Positions 11,421 to 19,234 of a DNA stretch of 64,000 nucleotides are shown piece by piece. The stretch covers positions 212,280 to 276,279 of the forward strand of contig NZ_JASNRD010000005.1 in the NCBI RefSeq assembly GCF_030412015.1, in the 5' to 3' direction. The notes under the pieces are model-generated. The model saw only the letters and a program-made list of their open reading frames with translations, had not been told where the DNA came from and made no database searches. Position numbers and translations under genes: made by a program. How positions within the stretch are numbered: the stretch's first letter is position 1; each line of letters opens with the position of its first letter. Origin of the DNA: Massilia sp. YIM B02763. GTDB taxonomy: Bacteria; Pseudomonadota; Gammaproteobacteria; Burkholderiales; Burkholderiaceae_D.

Positions 11421-12653
11421 ATGGAACAGAACAAGGAACGGCTGCTGGCCTGGATCGACGCCCACTTCGACGAAGAGGTCGCCTTCCTGCAGGACGTGAT
11501 CCGCGTCCCGACCGATACCCCGCCGGGCAACAACGCGCCGCACGCGGAAGGCGTAGCGCGCATGGTCGAGGCCTGGGGCTGGACGGCCGAGCGGCACGCG
11601 GTACCGGCGCGGCAGGTGCACGACTACGGCATGGAAAGCATCACCAACCTGATCGTGCGCCGCCCGTACGGCGACGGCGGGCCGACCGTGGCGCTGAACG
11701 CCCATGGCGACGTGGTGCCGCCGGGCGAGGGCTGGAGCAAGCCGCCCTACGGCGGCGTGGTGGAGGATGGCTACATCTACGGCCGCGCCGCGGCGGTGTC
11801 GAAAAGCGACTTCGCCACCTACATCTTTGCCGCGCGCGCGCTGGAGGCGCTGGGCGTGCCGCTGAAGGGAGCGCTCGAGCTGCACTTCACCTACGACGAG
11901 GAATTCGGCGGCCTGCTCGGCCCCGGCTGGCTGCTGGAGCAGGGGCTGACCAAGCCGGACTTCGTGATCGCCGCCGGCTTCGCCTACGACATCGTGACGG
12001 CCCATAACGCCTGCCTGCAGCTGGAGATCACCGTGCACGGCAAGGCCGGCCACGGCGCCATGCCGGAGACGGCCGTCGACGCGCTGCAGGCCGCGACGAA
12101 GATCCTGAATGCGATCTACGGCCAGCTGCCCGAACTGAAGAAGATCCGCTCGCAGGTCCCCGGCATCGATTCGCCGACCATGCTCGTGGGCCGCATCGAC
12201 GGCGGCACCAATACCAACGTGGTGCCGGGAAAGGTCGTGATGAAGATGGACCGGCGCATGATTCCCGAGGAGGACCCGGTGGCCGTGGAGGCGCAGGTGC
12301 GCGCGCTCGTCGAGGATGCAGTGCGCGGCCTGCCGGGCATCCGGCTCGAGATCCGCCGTTTGCTGCTGTCGCAGGCGCTGCGCCCGCTGCCGGGGTCGGA
12401 GCAGCTGGTGGCCAGCCTGCAGCGCCATGGAGCCGCGATACTGGGCGAGGCACCGCAGGCGAAAGGCACGCCGCTGTACGCGGATGCGCGCCTGTACGGC
12501 GAGCGCGGCATCCCGGCCGTGCTGTACGGCGCAGGCCCGCGCACGGTGCCGGAGTCGAACGCCAAGAAGGCCGACGAGCGCCTGGCCCTGGACGACCTGC
12601 GCAAGGCCACCAAGGTGGTGGCGCTGACGCTGCTCGACTTCCTGGCCGCGTGA
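11421..12653 (+). CDS. M20 family metallohydrolase (ArgE/DapE-like)
   Basis: A 410-residue cytosolic zinc amidohydrolase/peptidase of the M20 family. Metal-binding features are ALNAHGDVVPPGEGW, the acidic stretch FTYDEEFGG that supplies the general-base glutamate, and a dimerisation domain with VHGKAGHGAMPE. The usual arginine/histidine end motif is replaced by GAGPRTVPESNAKKADE. It starts seven bases after puuD and is surely in the same operon, so a carbamoyl- or ureido-compound from purine breakdown is the likely substrate. This is inference; acetylornithine-type or dipeptide substrates cannot be excluded. Confidence 0.8.
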   Translation: MEQNKERLLAWIDAHFDEEVAFLQDVIRVPTDTPPGNNAPHAEGVARMVEAWGWTAERHAVPARQVHDYGMESITNLIVRRPYGDGGPTVALNAHGDVVPPGEGWSKPPYGGVVEDGYIYGRAAAVSKSDFATYIFAARALEALGVPLKGALELHFTYDEEFGGLLGPGWLLEQGLTKPDFVIAAGFAYDIVTAHNACLQLEITVHGKAGHGAMPETAVDALQAATKILNAIYGQLPELKKIRSQVPGIDSPTMLVGRIDGGTNTNVVPGKVVMKMDRRMIPEEDPVAVEAQVRALVEDAVRGLPGIRLEIRRLLLSQALRPLPGSEQLVASLQRHGAAILGEAPQAKGTPLYADARLYGERGIPAVLYGAGPRTVPESNAKKADERLALDDLRKATKVVALTLLDFLAA

Positions 12654-12671
12654 GCGGCCCGGCATGTCTGT

Positions 12672-15044
12672 TTACTTGAGCGTGCGTTCGAACAGCTGGT
12701 AGATGCGGCGGTACTCGTCGTACCAGCTCTCCGGCTGCACGAAGGAGTGGCGCTCCATCGGATACGGGGCCAGCTCCCAGTTGTCCTTCTTCAGTTCGAT
12801 CAGGCGCTGGGCCATGCGCACCGAGTCCTGGAAGAACACGTTGTCGTCGACCATGCCGTGCGCGATCAGCAGGTGGCCCTGCAGGTTCTGCGCATACTCG
12901 ATCGGCGACGAGACCTTGTAGGCTTCCGGATCCAGCTCCGGCGTATTCAGGATGTTGGCCGTGTACTCGTGGTTGTAGGTGGTCCAGTCGGTCACCGGGC
13001 GCAGCGCGGCGCCGGCCTGGAACACGCCCGGCGCGCGCAGCATGCCGATCAGCGTCATGAAGCCGCCGTAGCTGCCGCCGTAGATGCCGACCTTGGCGCG
13101 GTCGCCCTGCTGGTTCGCCACCATCCAGTTCACGCCGTCCAGGTAGTCGTCCAGTTCCGGGTGGCCCATCTGGCGGTAGATCGCCGTGCGCCACTTCGCC
13201 CCATAGCCTTTCGAGGCGCGGTAGTCCATGTCCAGCACCACGTAGCCCTTCTGCACCAGCAGGTTGTGGAACATCTGCTCGCGGAAGTAGGGCGTGTAGC
13301 GGCGCGACACGTTCTGCAGGTAGCCGGCGCCGTGCACGAACATCACGACCGGATACTGCTTGCCCGGCTCCAGCTGCTCGGGGCGGTACAGCTTGGCCCA
13401 CACCGGGTCGGCGCCGTGGGTCGAGGGCACCGGGACCAATTGCGGCTGGATCCAGTCGCGCGCCTTGAAGTCCGCCGTGCGGGTGTCGGTCAGCTTGACG
13501 GCCGCGCCGCCGTGCGACGGCAGCGTGGCGATCTGCGGCGGCAGGTAGGGGCCGGAGAAGTGCACGAGGAGCTTCTTCTGGTCCGGCGACAGGCGGAAGT
13601 CCTCGACGCCGCCATCCAGGCTGCTGACTTCGCGCGTGGCCCCATCCTTGGCGGAGACGGCGCAGACTTCGTAGGCGCCCGGCGTCTTGCGGTTGCACAG
13701 CAGCCAGGCCGTCTGGCCGTCGGCCGACCAGGCCACGTCGGACGCTTCCCACTTGCCGCCGGTCAGGGCGCGGGTCTTGCCGCCGGCGTCGCGCACGTAC
13801 AGGTGCGAGTAGCCGCTTTCCTCGGACAGGTACCACAGGGTCTTGTCGTCGGGCAGCCAGCCGAATTCGTTGTTGTCGTAGTTGACCCAGGCTTCATCGC
13901 TCAGGCGGTGCACGGGCTTCAGGGCCGCGCGCGGCAGGTCGACGGTGGCGATCCAGCGGTCCTTGTTGTCGACCGAGCGCAGCATCACGGCCACGTTGGT
14001 GCCATCCTGGCTCCAGGTGATGGCCTCGCCGCGGAAGCCGATCATGGCCGGGCGATTGCCCTTGAGCGGGTCGAGCTTCTGCGCGACGCGCATGGCGGCC
14101 AGCGGATCGACGGCGATGCCGGGCAGGGCGTCGAACGCCAGGTCCTTCACCTCGCGCGTGGCCAGGTTGACCAGTTTCAGGCCGTGGCCCTGCGGCGGAT
14201 TGCGGCCGACGCGGGTGCGTTCGTCCGAGAATTCCTCGTAGCCGCTCTCGGTGACGTAGCGCGGCATCTTGCCGACGCGGCCCTTCGGCGCATCCTTCGG
14301 ACCCGTCACCACCAGCAGCCAGCGGCCGTCCGGCGACAGGGCACTGCTCACGATGGCGATCTTGTCGCCCAGGTAGATGGGAGCCGGCGCCCGGCTCGGG
14401 TCGGCGCGGCGCTCTTCCTCGGCGCGCGCGCGGGTGGCATCGCGCTCGTCCTTCTGGCGCTTGAGGGTGGCGATCAGGCGCAGCTGCAGGTCGCGCAGCG
14501 CATCCGGGTCCTGCGCGGCCGGATCCTTGGCGGCGCGGATCACGGCCAGCGGCGCCAGCACGCGGTCCTGGCGGTCCCACTGGTACCAGTCGTCGCCCGC
14601 GCGGAACTGGATCGCGCGGCCGTCGGCGCTGTACTGCGGCGTGGCGATGGTGGCGCCGCTGCCGCGCGTGACCTGGACCAGGGCGCCCGTCTTCAGGTCG
14701 CGCTCGAACAGGTCACCGTTGCGCACGACGATGGCGCGGGTGCGTTCGCGGTTGAACAGCACGTCCGGGCTGTCCAGCTTGGCCAATTCGGCATCCTTGA
14801 CCTGGCTGGCGCCGGCCTTGCCGGCATCGACGCGGAAGATGTCGCGCACGGGCGAGCCGGTACGCTTCTGCTTGTAAATCACCTGCTTGCCGTCCCAGTT
14901 CCACCACGCCGCTTCCACGGGCGTGCCGATCCAGTCGGGATGGGCCATCGCCTGGTCGAGGGTAATGGGCGTCGAAGCGAAGGCGGGCGCCGCAGTGAAC
15001 GCAGCGAAGGCGGCGAGTACGGTCAGGGCAGGGAGTCGGATCAT
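12672..15044 (-). CDS. S9 family prolyl oligopeptidase/dipeptidyl peptidase
   Basis: A 790-residue exported serine peptidase. An N-terminal signal peptide (TVLAAFAAFTAAPAFA) is followed by a beta-propeller region of the DPP-IV type with repeated WSxDG blades, for example ITWSQDGTNVAV and VAWSADGQTAWL, then an alpha/beta-hydrolase domain. The nucleophile is Ser658 in GIYGGSYGGF; the acid lies in MVDDNVFFQDS and the histidine in ERHSFVQPES near the C-terminus. Such enzymes trim peptides after proline or alanine in the periplasm. Its end converges with the M20 gene 18 bases away. The gene is monocistronic as far as can be seen. Confidence 0.9.
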   Translation of the reverse strand: MIRLPALTVLAAFAAFTAAPAFASTPITLDQAMAHPDWIGTPVEAAWWNWDGKQVIYKQKRTGSPVRDIFRVDAGKAGASQVKDAELAKLDSPDVLFNRERTRAIVVRNGDLFERDLKTGALVQVTRGSGATIATPQYSADGRAIQFRAGDDWYQWDRQDRVLAPLAVIRAAKDPAAQDPDALRDLQLRLIATLKRQKDERDATRARAEEERRADPSRAPAPIYLGDKIAIVSSALSPDGRWLLVVTGPKDAPKGRVGKMPRYVTESGYEEFSDERTRVGRNPPQGHGLKLVNLATREVKDLAFDALPGIAVDPLAAMRVAQKLDPLKGNRPAMIGFRGEAITWSQDGTNVAVMLRSVDNKDRWIATVDLPRAALKPVHRLSDEAWVNYDNNEFGWLPDDKTLWYLSEESGYSHLYVRDAGGKTRALTGGKWEASDVAWSADGQTAWLLCNRKTPGAYEVCAVSAKDGATREVSSLDGGVEDFRLSPDQKKLLVHFSGPYLPPQIATLPSHGGAAVKLTDTRTADFKARDWIQPQLVPVPSTHGADPVWAKLYRPEQLEPGKQYPVVMFVHGAGYLQNVSRRYTPYFREQMFHNLLVQKGYVVLDMDYRASKGYGAKWRTAIYRQMGHPELDDYLDGVNWMVANQQGDRAKVGIYGGSYGGFMTLIGMLRAPGVFQAGAALRPVTDWTTYNHEYTANILNTPELDPEAYKVSSPIEYAQNLQGHLLIAHGMVDDNVFFQDSVRMAQRLIELKKDNWELAPYPMERHSFVQPESWYDEYRRIYQLFERTLK

Positions 15045-15186
15045 CAGTCGGAGGCGTGCTTGAGAGATTGCAAAAAAGCATTCTAGCTCAGCAAGTCATG
15101 CGGCTGGGATCGGAATTCGGAGGAAACGCGGCGGCGTGGCGCGCACGCGTAATAACAGCGCGTGGCGGCAGTGTTATTGCAATGCA

Positions 15187-15217
15187 CAAAAAACAACGCC
15201 CGGCCAATGCCGGGCGT
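15187..15217 (-). terminator. Rho-independent terminator of the small-protein operon
   Basis: Arms CGCCCGGC (15197-15204) and GCCGGGCG (15209-15216) close a four-base loop. Read on the minus strand they are followed by a T-rich run (complement of 15187-15193). It lies 40 bases after the stop of the 42-residue ORF. Confidence 0.8.
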
Positions 15218-15256
15218 GGGAGATGGCGGAGCGGCTGACAAATCAGCCGGGTTTCC

Positions 15257-15385
15257 TTAATTACGGTAGTCGGCGGCCCACTGCTCGGTCGGTCCGCTGA
15301 CCGACGGGTTGCGCACGAACATCACGATACGGGTGACGATGGCGAGTGCCGAGATGGCGACGGTGACGTATTCGATGGCGGTCAT
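15257..15385 (-). CDS. Small membrane protein of unknown function (42 residues)
   Basis: A very short reading frame (MTAIEYVTVAISALAIV then TRIVMFVRNPSVSGPTEQW, ending AADYRN). An AGGGAG ribosome-binding site stands seven bases before the ATG. It follows the 62-residue ORF on the same strand by 13 bases and is followed by a clear intrinsic terminator, which together make a convincing tiny operon. One hydrophobic helix (roughly residues 5-24) ends in positively charged residues, so a single-span inner-membrane peptide is likely. I do not recognise a family, and no function is proposed. Confidence 0.6.
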   Translation of the reverse strand: MTAIEYVTVAISALAIVTRIVMFVRNPSVSGPTEQWAADYRN

Positions 15386-15398
15386 GGCGGACTCCCTA

Positions 15399-15587
15399 TT
15401 ATTTGGTGTGGACGCGGTTCATTTCGGCGGCGAGGGCGCCGCTGGCCGGCTGGGCAGCGTCGACGACGAACCAGCCGCCGTGGGCGGTGTACATCTCGAT
15501 GGCAAAGCCGCGCAGCTTGGCGGCGACTTCGGCGAACTGGTGGCGCAGTCCCTTGTTCTGCGCCGAGGTGATCGTTGCGGTGTTCAT
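15399..15587 (-). CDS. Small soluble protein of unknown function (62-64 residues)
   Basis: A short ORF read from ATG at 15587 (MNTATITSAQNKGLRHQF). An upstream ATG at 15593 adds two residues, but it touches the CCGGAG ribosome-binding site, whereas the one at 15587 is correctly spaced. The product is amphipathic with a central AKLRGFAIEMYTAHGGWFVV segment and no signal peptide or membrane span. It is the first gene of a two-gene unit with the 42-residue membrane ORF and ends with a shared terminator. Family and function are not recognised. Confidence 0.6.
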   Translation of the reverse strand: MNTATITSAQNKGLRHQFAEVAAKLRGFAIEMYTAHGGWFVVDAAQPASGALAAEMNRVHTK

Positions 15588-15770
15588 GCTCATCTCCGGT
15601 AAAAAATCTCTCGTGTTGCGATGCAGTATAGGACCGTTTGCGTCATAAAAAAACTTTTAGTTTGTGATGTGTCGCATCAGTTTTGTGAATGTTTTCTGCA
15701 TGGAAACTATCTGTCGTCTTTACTTCGGTTATATGGCTGCCGAATATCTTTGAGGAAACATCACCTGCGA

Positions 15771-15786
15771 TGGTCCGAAACTTGCA
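15771..15786 (+). promoter_or_regulatory. Possible sigma-54 -24/-12 element before nasT
   Basis: TGGTCCG-N4-TTGCA has GG and GC exactly ten bases apart, as sigma-54 promoters require. It ends 13 bases before the nasT ATG, so transcription would start almost at the start codon. That makes a real promoter doubtful unless the message is leaderless. Confidence 0.25.
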
Positions 15787-15798
15787 TATCCCCCAGGC

Positions 15799-16440
15799 AT
15801 GAACTCGCCCCCGAAGCTTCCACGCACCCTGCGCATCGTCGTCGTGAACACGGTACCCGCCGACGGCGCCGGCGAAGCCGCCCTGGAAGCCCAGGCACGG
15901 CGCAACACGGCGCTGCGCATCGGACTGCTGGAATCCGGCTACGACATCGTCGCCTCGCTGCCGGCCGACATCTTCCTGCCGGAGCGGATCGCCCAGATCC
16001 AGCCCGACATGATCATCATCGACAGCGAATCCGATGCGCGCGACGTGCTCGAGCACATCGTCATCGCCACCCGCGACGAGCCGCGCCCCATCGTGCTGTT
16101 CACCGACGACCAGACCACGTCCAGCATGGACGCGGCGATCGATGCCGGCGTGTCGGCCTATATCGTGGCGGGGCTGCAGGCCGAACGCGTGAAGCCGGTG
16201 CTGGACGTGGCGCTGGCGCGGTTCCGGCGCGAGCAGCGGCTGCTGGACGAGTTGTCCGACACGCGCCGCCAGCTGGCCGACCGCAAGCTGATCGAACGCG
16301 CCAAGGGCCTGTTGATGGCCAAGAGCGGCTTGAGCGAGGAGCAGGCATACCAGAAGCTGCGCGGCATGGCGATGAACAAGAAACTGAAACTGGCCGAGGT
16401 GGCGCAGCGCATCCTCGACGTCGAGGATCTATTAGGCTGA
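15799..16440 (+). CDS. nasT: ANTAR-domain antiterminator NasT
   Basis: A 213-residue RNA-binding regulator. Residues about 10-130 form a response-regulator-like receiver (RIVVVNTVPADG, MIIIDSESDA, PIVLFTDDQTT). After a coiled segment (ARFRREQRLLDELSDTRRQL) the C-terminal ANTAR domain reads LIERAKGLLMAKSGLSEEQA and RGMAMNKKLKLAEVAQRI. In the known NasS-NasT system NasT binds two-hairpin leader RNA and prevents transcription termination when nitrate releases it from NasS. The nasS gene begins 14 bases downstream, and suitable hairpins lie before the transporter gene at 17.76-17.83 kb. No strong ribosome-binding site precedes the ATG. Confidence 0.93.
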   Translation: MNSPPKLPRTLRIVVVNTVPADGAGEAALEAQARRNTALRIGLLESGYDIVASLPADIFLPERIAQIQPDMIIIDSESDARDVLEHIVIATRDEPRPIVLFTDDQTTSSMDAAIDAGVSAYIVAGLQAERVKPVLDVALARFRREQRLLDELSDTRRQLADRKLIERAKGLLMAKSGLSEEQAYQKLRGMAMNKKLKLAEVAQRILDVEDLLG

Positions 16441-16454
16441 AAGGCAATCTATCT

Positions 16455-17630
16455 ATGGCAGGTGCATTCATCGCCGGCTCCGACCGCCCCGAAAAAGGCG
16501 TGATCCGGGTCGGCTTCATGCCGCTGACCGACTGCGCGTCGGTCGTGATGGCGTCCGTGCTGGGGCTGGACGAAAAACATGGCATCCGCATCGAGCTGCA
16601 CCGCCAGCATTCGTGGTCGGGCATGCGCGACCGCCTGCTGGGCGGCGAGATCGACGCGGGCCACCTGCTGACGGGCCTCCTGTACGGCATCGAGACGGGC
16701 ATCGGCACGCCGGCCACGCGCATGGCGGCGCTGATGACCTTGTCGCGCAACGGCCAGGCGATCACGCTGTCGCGCACGCTGGCGGCGCAGGGCGTGACGG
16801 ACCTGGCGTCGCTGGCCGCGCTGCAGAGAAAGCACCAGCGCCGCCTTACCTTCGCCCATACCTTCCCGACCGGCGACCACGCGATGTTCCTGTATTACTG
16901 GCTGGCCGCCGGCGGCATCGATCCGCTGCGCGACGTGCAGGTGGCGACGGTGCCGCCCAGCCAGATGGCGGGCAACCTGGCGGCCGGCCATATGGACGGC
17001 TTCTGCGCCGGCGAGCCCTGGGGGGCGCGCGCAGTGCTGGACGGCAGCGGCTTCACGGCCGCCGCCAGCCAGGACATCTGGCCCGGCCACCCGGGCAAGG
17101 CGCTGGGCGCCACCGCCGCCTTCGTCGACGCCAATCCGCACGCCTGCCGCTCGCTGGTCGCGGCCGTGCTGGAAGCGGGGCGCTGGATCGACGAGTCCGC
17201 GGAGCACCGCGCGACGGTGGCCGAGGTGCTGTCCAGTCCCGCCTACGTGAACGCCGACCGCCAGGCGATCGCGGCCAGGCTGCGCGGCGAGTACGACAAC
17301 GGCCTGGGCAGGCGCTGGCTCGACGCCGATCCGCTGCAGTTCCACGCCGGCGGCGCCGCCAATTTCCCCTACCTGTCCGACGGCATGTGGTTCATGACCC
17401 AGCACCGGCGCTGGGGCCTGCTGCGCGAGGAGGTCGACTACGCGGCCATTGCCGCCAGGGTCAACCGGGTCGGCCTGTACCGCGAGGCGGCGCTGGTGGC
17501 CGGCGTGCCGGCGCCGTCCGGCCTGATGCGCACCTCGATGCTCATGGACGGCAAGGCCTGGACCGGCGCCGACCCCGCCGCGTATATCTCTTCCTTCCCG
17601 ATCCACCGTCCGGCGCTGGCCGGCGCGTGA
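16455..17630 (+). CDS. nasS: Nitrate/nitrite sensor NasS (NrtA/CmpA family)
   Basis: A 391-residue protein of the CmpA/NrtA periplasmic-binding family, but with no signal peptide, so cytosolic. That is the feature that separates the NasS sensor from transporter subunits. Recognisable parts are VIRVGFMPLTDCASVVMASV, the ligand-pocket region AHTFPTGDHAMFLYYWLA and CAGEPWGARAV. NasS binds NasT and keeps it inactive; nitrate or nitrite binding releases NasT. It is co-transcribed with nasT (14-base gap) and precedes the regulated operon by 283 bases. Confidence 0.9.
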   Translation: MAGAFIAGSDRPEKGVIRVGFMPLTDCASVVMASVLGLDEKHGIRIELHRQHSWSGMRDRLLGGEIDAGHLLTGLLYGIETGIGTPATRMAALMTLSRNGQAITLSRTLAAQGVTDLASLAALQRKHQRRLTFAHTFPTGDHAMFLYYWLAAGGIDPLRDVQVATVPPSQMAGNLAAGHMDGFCAGEPWGARAVLDGSGFTAAASQDIWPGHPGKALGATAAFVDANPHACRSLVAAVLEAGRWIDESAEHRATVAEVLSSPAYVNADRQAIAARLRGEYDNGLGRRWLDADPLQFHAGGAANFPYLSDGMWFMTQHRRWGLLREEVDYAAIAARVNRVGLYREAALVAGVPAPSGLMRTSMLMDGKAWTGADPAAYISSFPIHRPALAGA

Positions 17631-17631
17631 T

Positions 17632-17680
17632 TGGTGCGCCACCCTGGCGGAACATGCCCCCATTTCGCGCATGGTGCACC
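17632..17680 (+). promoter_or_regulatory. NtrC-like half-sites upstream of the nas promoter
   Basis: TGGTGC at 17632-17637 and TGGTGCACC at 17672-17680 match the conserved half of NtrC sites and are 40 bp apart, close to four helical turns. They lie about 55-125 bp upstream of the sigma-54 promoter, where enhancer sites are expected. Neither has a good second half, so this is tentative. Confidence 0.35.
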
Positions 17681-17733
17681 GCAATGAAGCGCAGGCCCTG
17701 AGCGCGCCGGCGCCGGCCAGGGGCAAGCGCTTC

Positions 17734-17749
17734 TGGCACGGGTCTTGCA
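17734..17749 (+). promoter_or_regulatory. Sigma-54 promoter of the nas operon
   Basis: TGGCACG-GGTC-TTGCA matches the -24/-12 consensus with no mismatch in the core, and GG and GC are exactly ten bases apart. The predicted start near 17760 falls only a few bases before the first ANTAR hairpin, which fits a leader transcript. Nitrogen control through NtrC is the normal partner. Confidence 0.8.
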
Positions 17750-17763
17750 AACACTCCCGGCAA

Positions 17764-17833
17764 GGATCAACGGCGATCCCGAACGAAATACAGCGCCGGC
17801 CCAACGGAGGGCCGGCACAGGACAACGGCGTCC
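17764..17833 (+). ncRNA. ANTAR-target leader RNA with three hexaloop hairpins
   Basis: Three successive hairpins each present a six-base loop with A at position 1 and G at position 4, the known ANTAR-protein recognition feature. H1 is GGATC/GATCC at 17764-17779 with loop AACGGC. H2 is GCCGGCCC/GGGCCGGC at 17795-17816 with loop AACGGA. H3 is GGAC/GTCC at 17820-17833 with loop AACGGC. H3 shares bases with the 5' arm of the terminator that follows, so the two structures exclude each other. Most described targets have two hairpins. NasT, encoded upstream, is the obvious binder. Confidence 0.8.
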
Positions 17834-17899
17834 GCTGCACCCGAGCGCGCATGCACCCGCATGCACGCCCCGGCAGGCAGCGGACGCCTTTTCTTTTTT
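17827..17899 (+). terminator. Leader terminator controlled by NasT
   Basis: Arms GGCGTCCGCTGC (17827-17838) and GCAGCGGACGCC (17877-17888) form a perfect 12-bp stem followed directly by TTTTCTTTTTT. It ends 14 bases before the transporter ATG and overlaps the third ANTAR hairpin. It should stop transcription unless NasT holds the hairpins. Confidence 0.85.
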
Positions 17900-17913
17900 C
17901 AGGGGAACCAACC

Positions 17914-19209
17914 ATGTCGGGCAAAGCAAACAGCATCAAGCTCTTCTCCTTCAATTCGCCGCAGATGCGCGCCTTCCACATGAGCTGGGTGGCCTTCTTC
18001 GTGTGCTTCTTCGCCTGGTTCGCCTGCGCGCCGCTGATGCCCGTCATCAAGGGCGAGTTCCACCTGTCGATGGCGCAGATCGCCGACATCAACATCGCCG
18101 CGGTCGCCATCACCATCCTGGTGCGCCTGCTGGTCGGCCCGCTGTCCGACCGCTTCGGCCCGCGCAAGACCTATACCGGCCTGCTGGTGCTGGGCGCCAT
18201 CCCCGTGCTGGGCGTGGCGGCCGCGCAGAGCTACGAAAGCTTCCTGCTGTTCCGCCTGGGGATCGGCGCGGTGGGCGCCAGCTTCGTGATCACCCAGTAC
18301 CACACGTCCGTGATGTTCGGACCCAAGGTCGTCGGCACCGCCAACGCGGCATCGGCCGGCTGGGGCAACAGCGGCGGCGGCGCCGCGCAGGCGCTGATGC
18401 CGCTGCTGATGGGCGCCGTCGTCATGCTCGGCGTGAGCGAGACGCTGGGCTGGCGCGTCGCGCTGCTGGTGCCGGGCCTGGCGATGCTGGTCACGGCCGT
18501 CGCCTACTGGAAGCTGACCCAGGACTGCCCGGAAGGCAACTTCGACGAACTGCGCGCCCAGGGCATCCCGTTCGAAGCGAACAACAAGGGCGGCATGGCC
18601 AGCTTCCTGGAAGCCTGCCGCAACTACCGCGCCTGGCTGCTGTTCGTCACCTACGGCGCCTGCTTCGGCATCGAGCTGTTCGTCCACAACATCGCCGCCA
18701 CCTATTACGTCGATCACTTCGGCCTGTCGCTGAAGGCGGCCGGCATGGCGGCCGGCAGCTTCGGCCTCCTGGCACTGTTCGCCCGCGCGCTGGGCGGCTG
18801 GCTGTCCGACCGCGCGGCCAACCGCGGCGACCTGAACTCGCGCGTCACGCTGCTGTTCGTGCTGATGCTGGGCGAGGGCCTGGGCCTCTTGTGGTTCTCG
18901 AACACGACCAGCGCCGCGCTGGCCATCGCCGCCATGCTCGCCTTCGGCCTGTGCACCCACATGGCCTGCGGCGCCACCTATGCGCTGGTGCCGTTCGTGA
19001 ACCGCAAGGCGCTGGGCGGCGTGGCCGGCATCGTCGGCGCGGGCGGCAACGTCGGCGCCGTGCTGGCGGGCTTCCTCATGAAGGGCACGGGCGACGTGCG
19101 CCAGACCTTCCTGATCCTGGGCGGCCTCGTGCTGCTGTCGGCCATCTGCGCCATCGGCGTGCGCTTCAAGCTCGCAACCATCGAAGGCGCGGCCCCGGCG
19201 GCGGCGTAA
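17914..19209 (+). CDS. NarK/NasA-type nitrate/nitrite MFS transporter
   Basis: A 431-residue, 12-helix major facilitator of the nitrate/nitrite porter group. The start is fixed by AGGGGAA seven bases upstream, just after the leader terminator. Family marks are WFACAPLMPVIKGEF, GPLSDRFGPRKTYTGLL, the nitrate signature GWGNSGGGAAQALMPLL in helix 5 and the second copy NRKALGGVAGIVGAGGNVG in helix 11. It imports nitrate for assimilation and is the first gene of the operon continuing through nirB, nirD, the FAD reductase and the nitrate reductase. Confidence 0.92.
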   Translation: MSGKANSIKLFSFNSPQMRAFHMSWVAFFVCFFAWFACAPLMPVIKGEFHLSMAQIADINIAAVAITILVRLLVGPLSDRFGPRKTYTGLLVLGAIPVLGVAAAQSYESFLLFRLGIGAVGASFVITQYHTSVMFGPKVVGTANAASAGWGNSGGGAAQALMPLLMGAVVMLGVSETLGWRVALLVPGLAMLVTAVAYWKLTQDCPEGNFDELRAQGIPFEANNKGGMASFLEACRNYRAWLLFVTYGACFGIELFVHNIAATYYVDHFGLSLKAAGMAAGSFGLLALFARALGGWLSDRAANRGDLNSRVTLLFVLMLGEGLGLLWFSNTTSAALAIAAMLAFGLCTHMACGATYALVPFVNRKALGGVAGIVGAGGNVGAVLAGFLMKGTGDVRQTFLILGGLVLLSAICAIGVRFKLATIEGAAPAAA

Positions 19210-19234
19210 GCATCAAGGTACAAGGAGTCCGAGC

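Noticed and set aside
15621..16454. A 669-residue version of nasS beginning upstream of nasT
   Set aside because: Its first 280 residues are nasT read in the wrong frame; the ATG at 16455 gives the correct family start.
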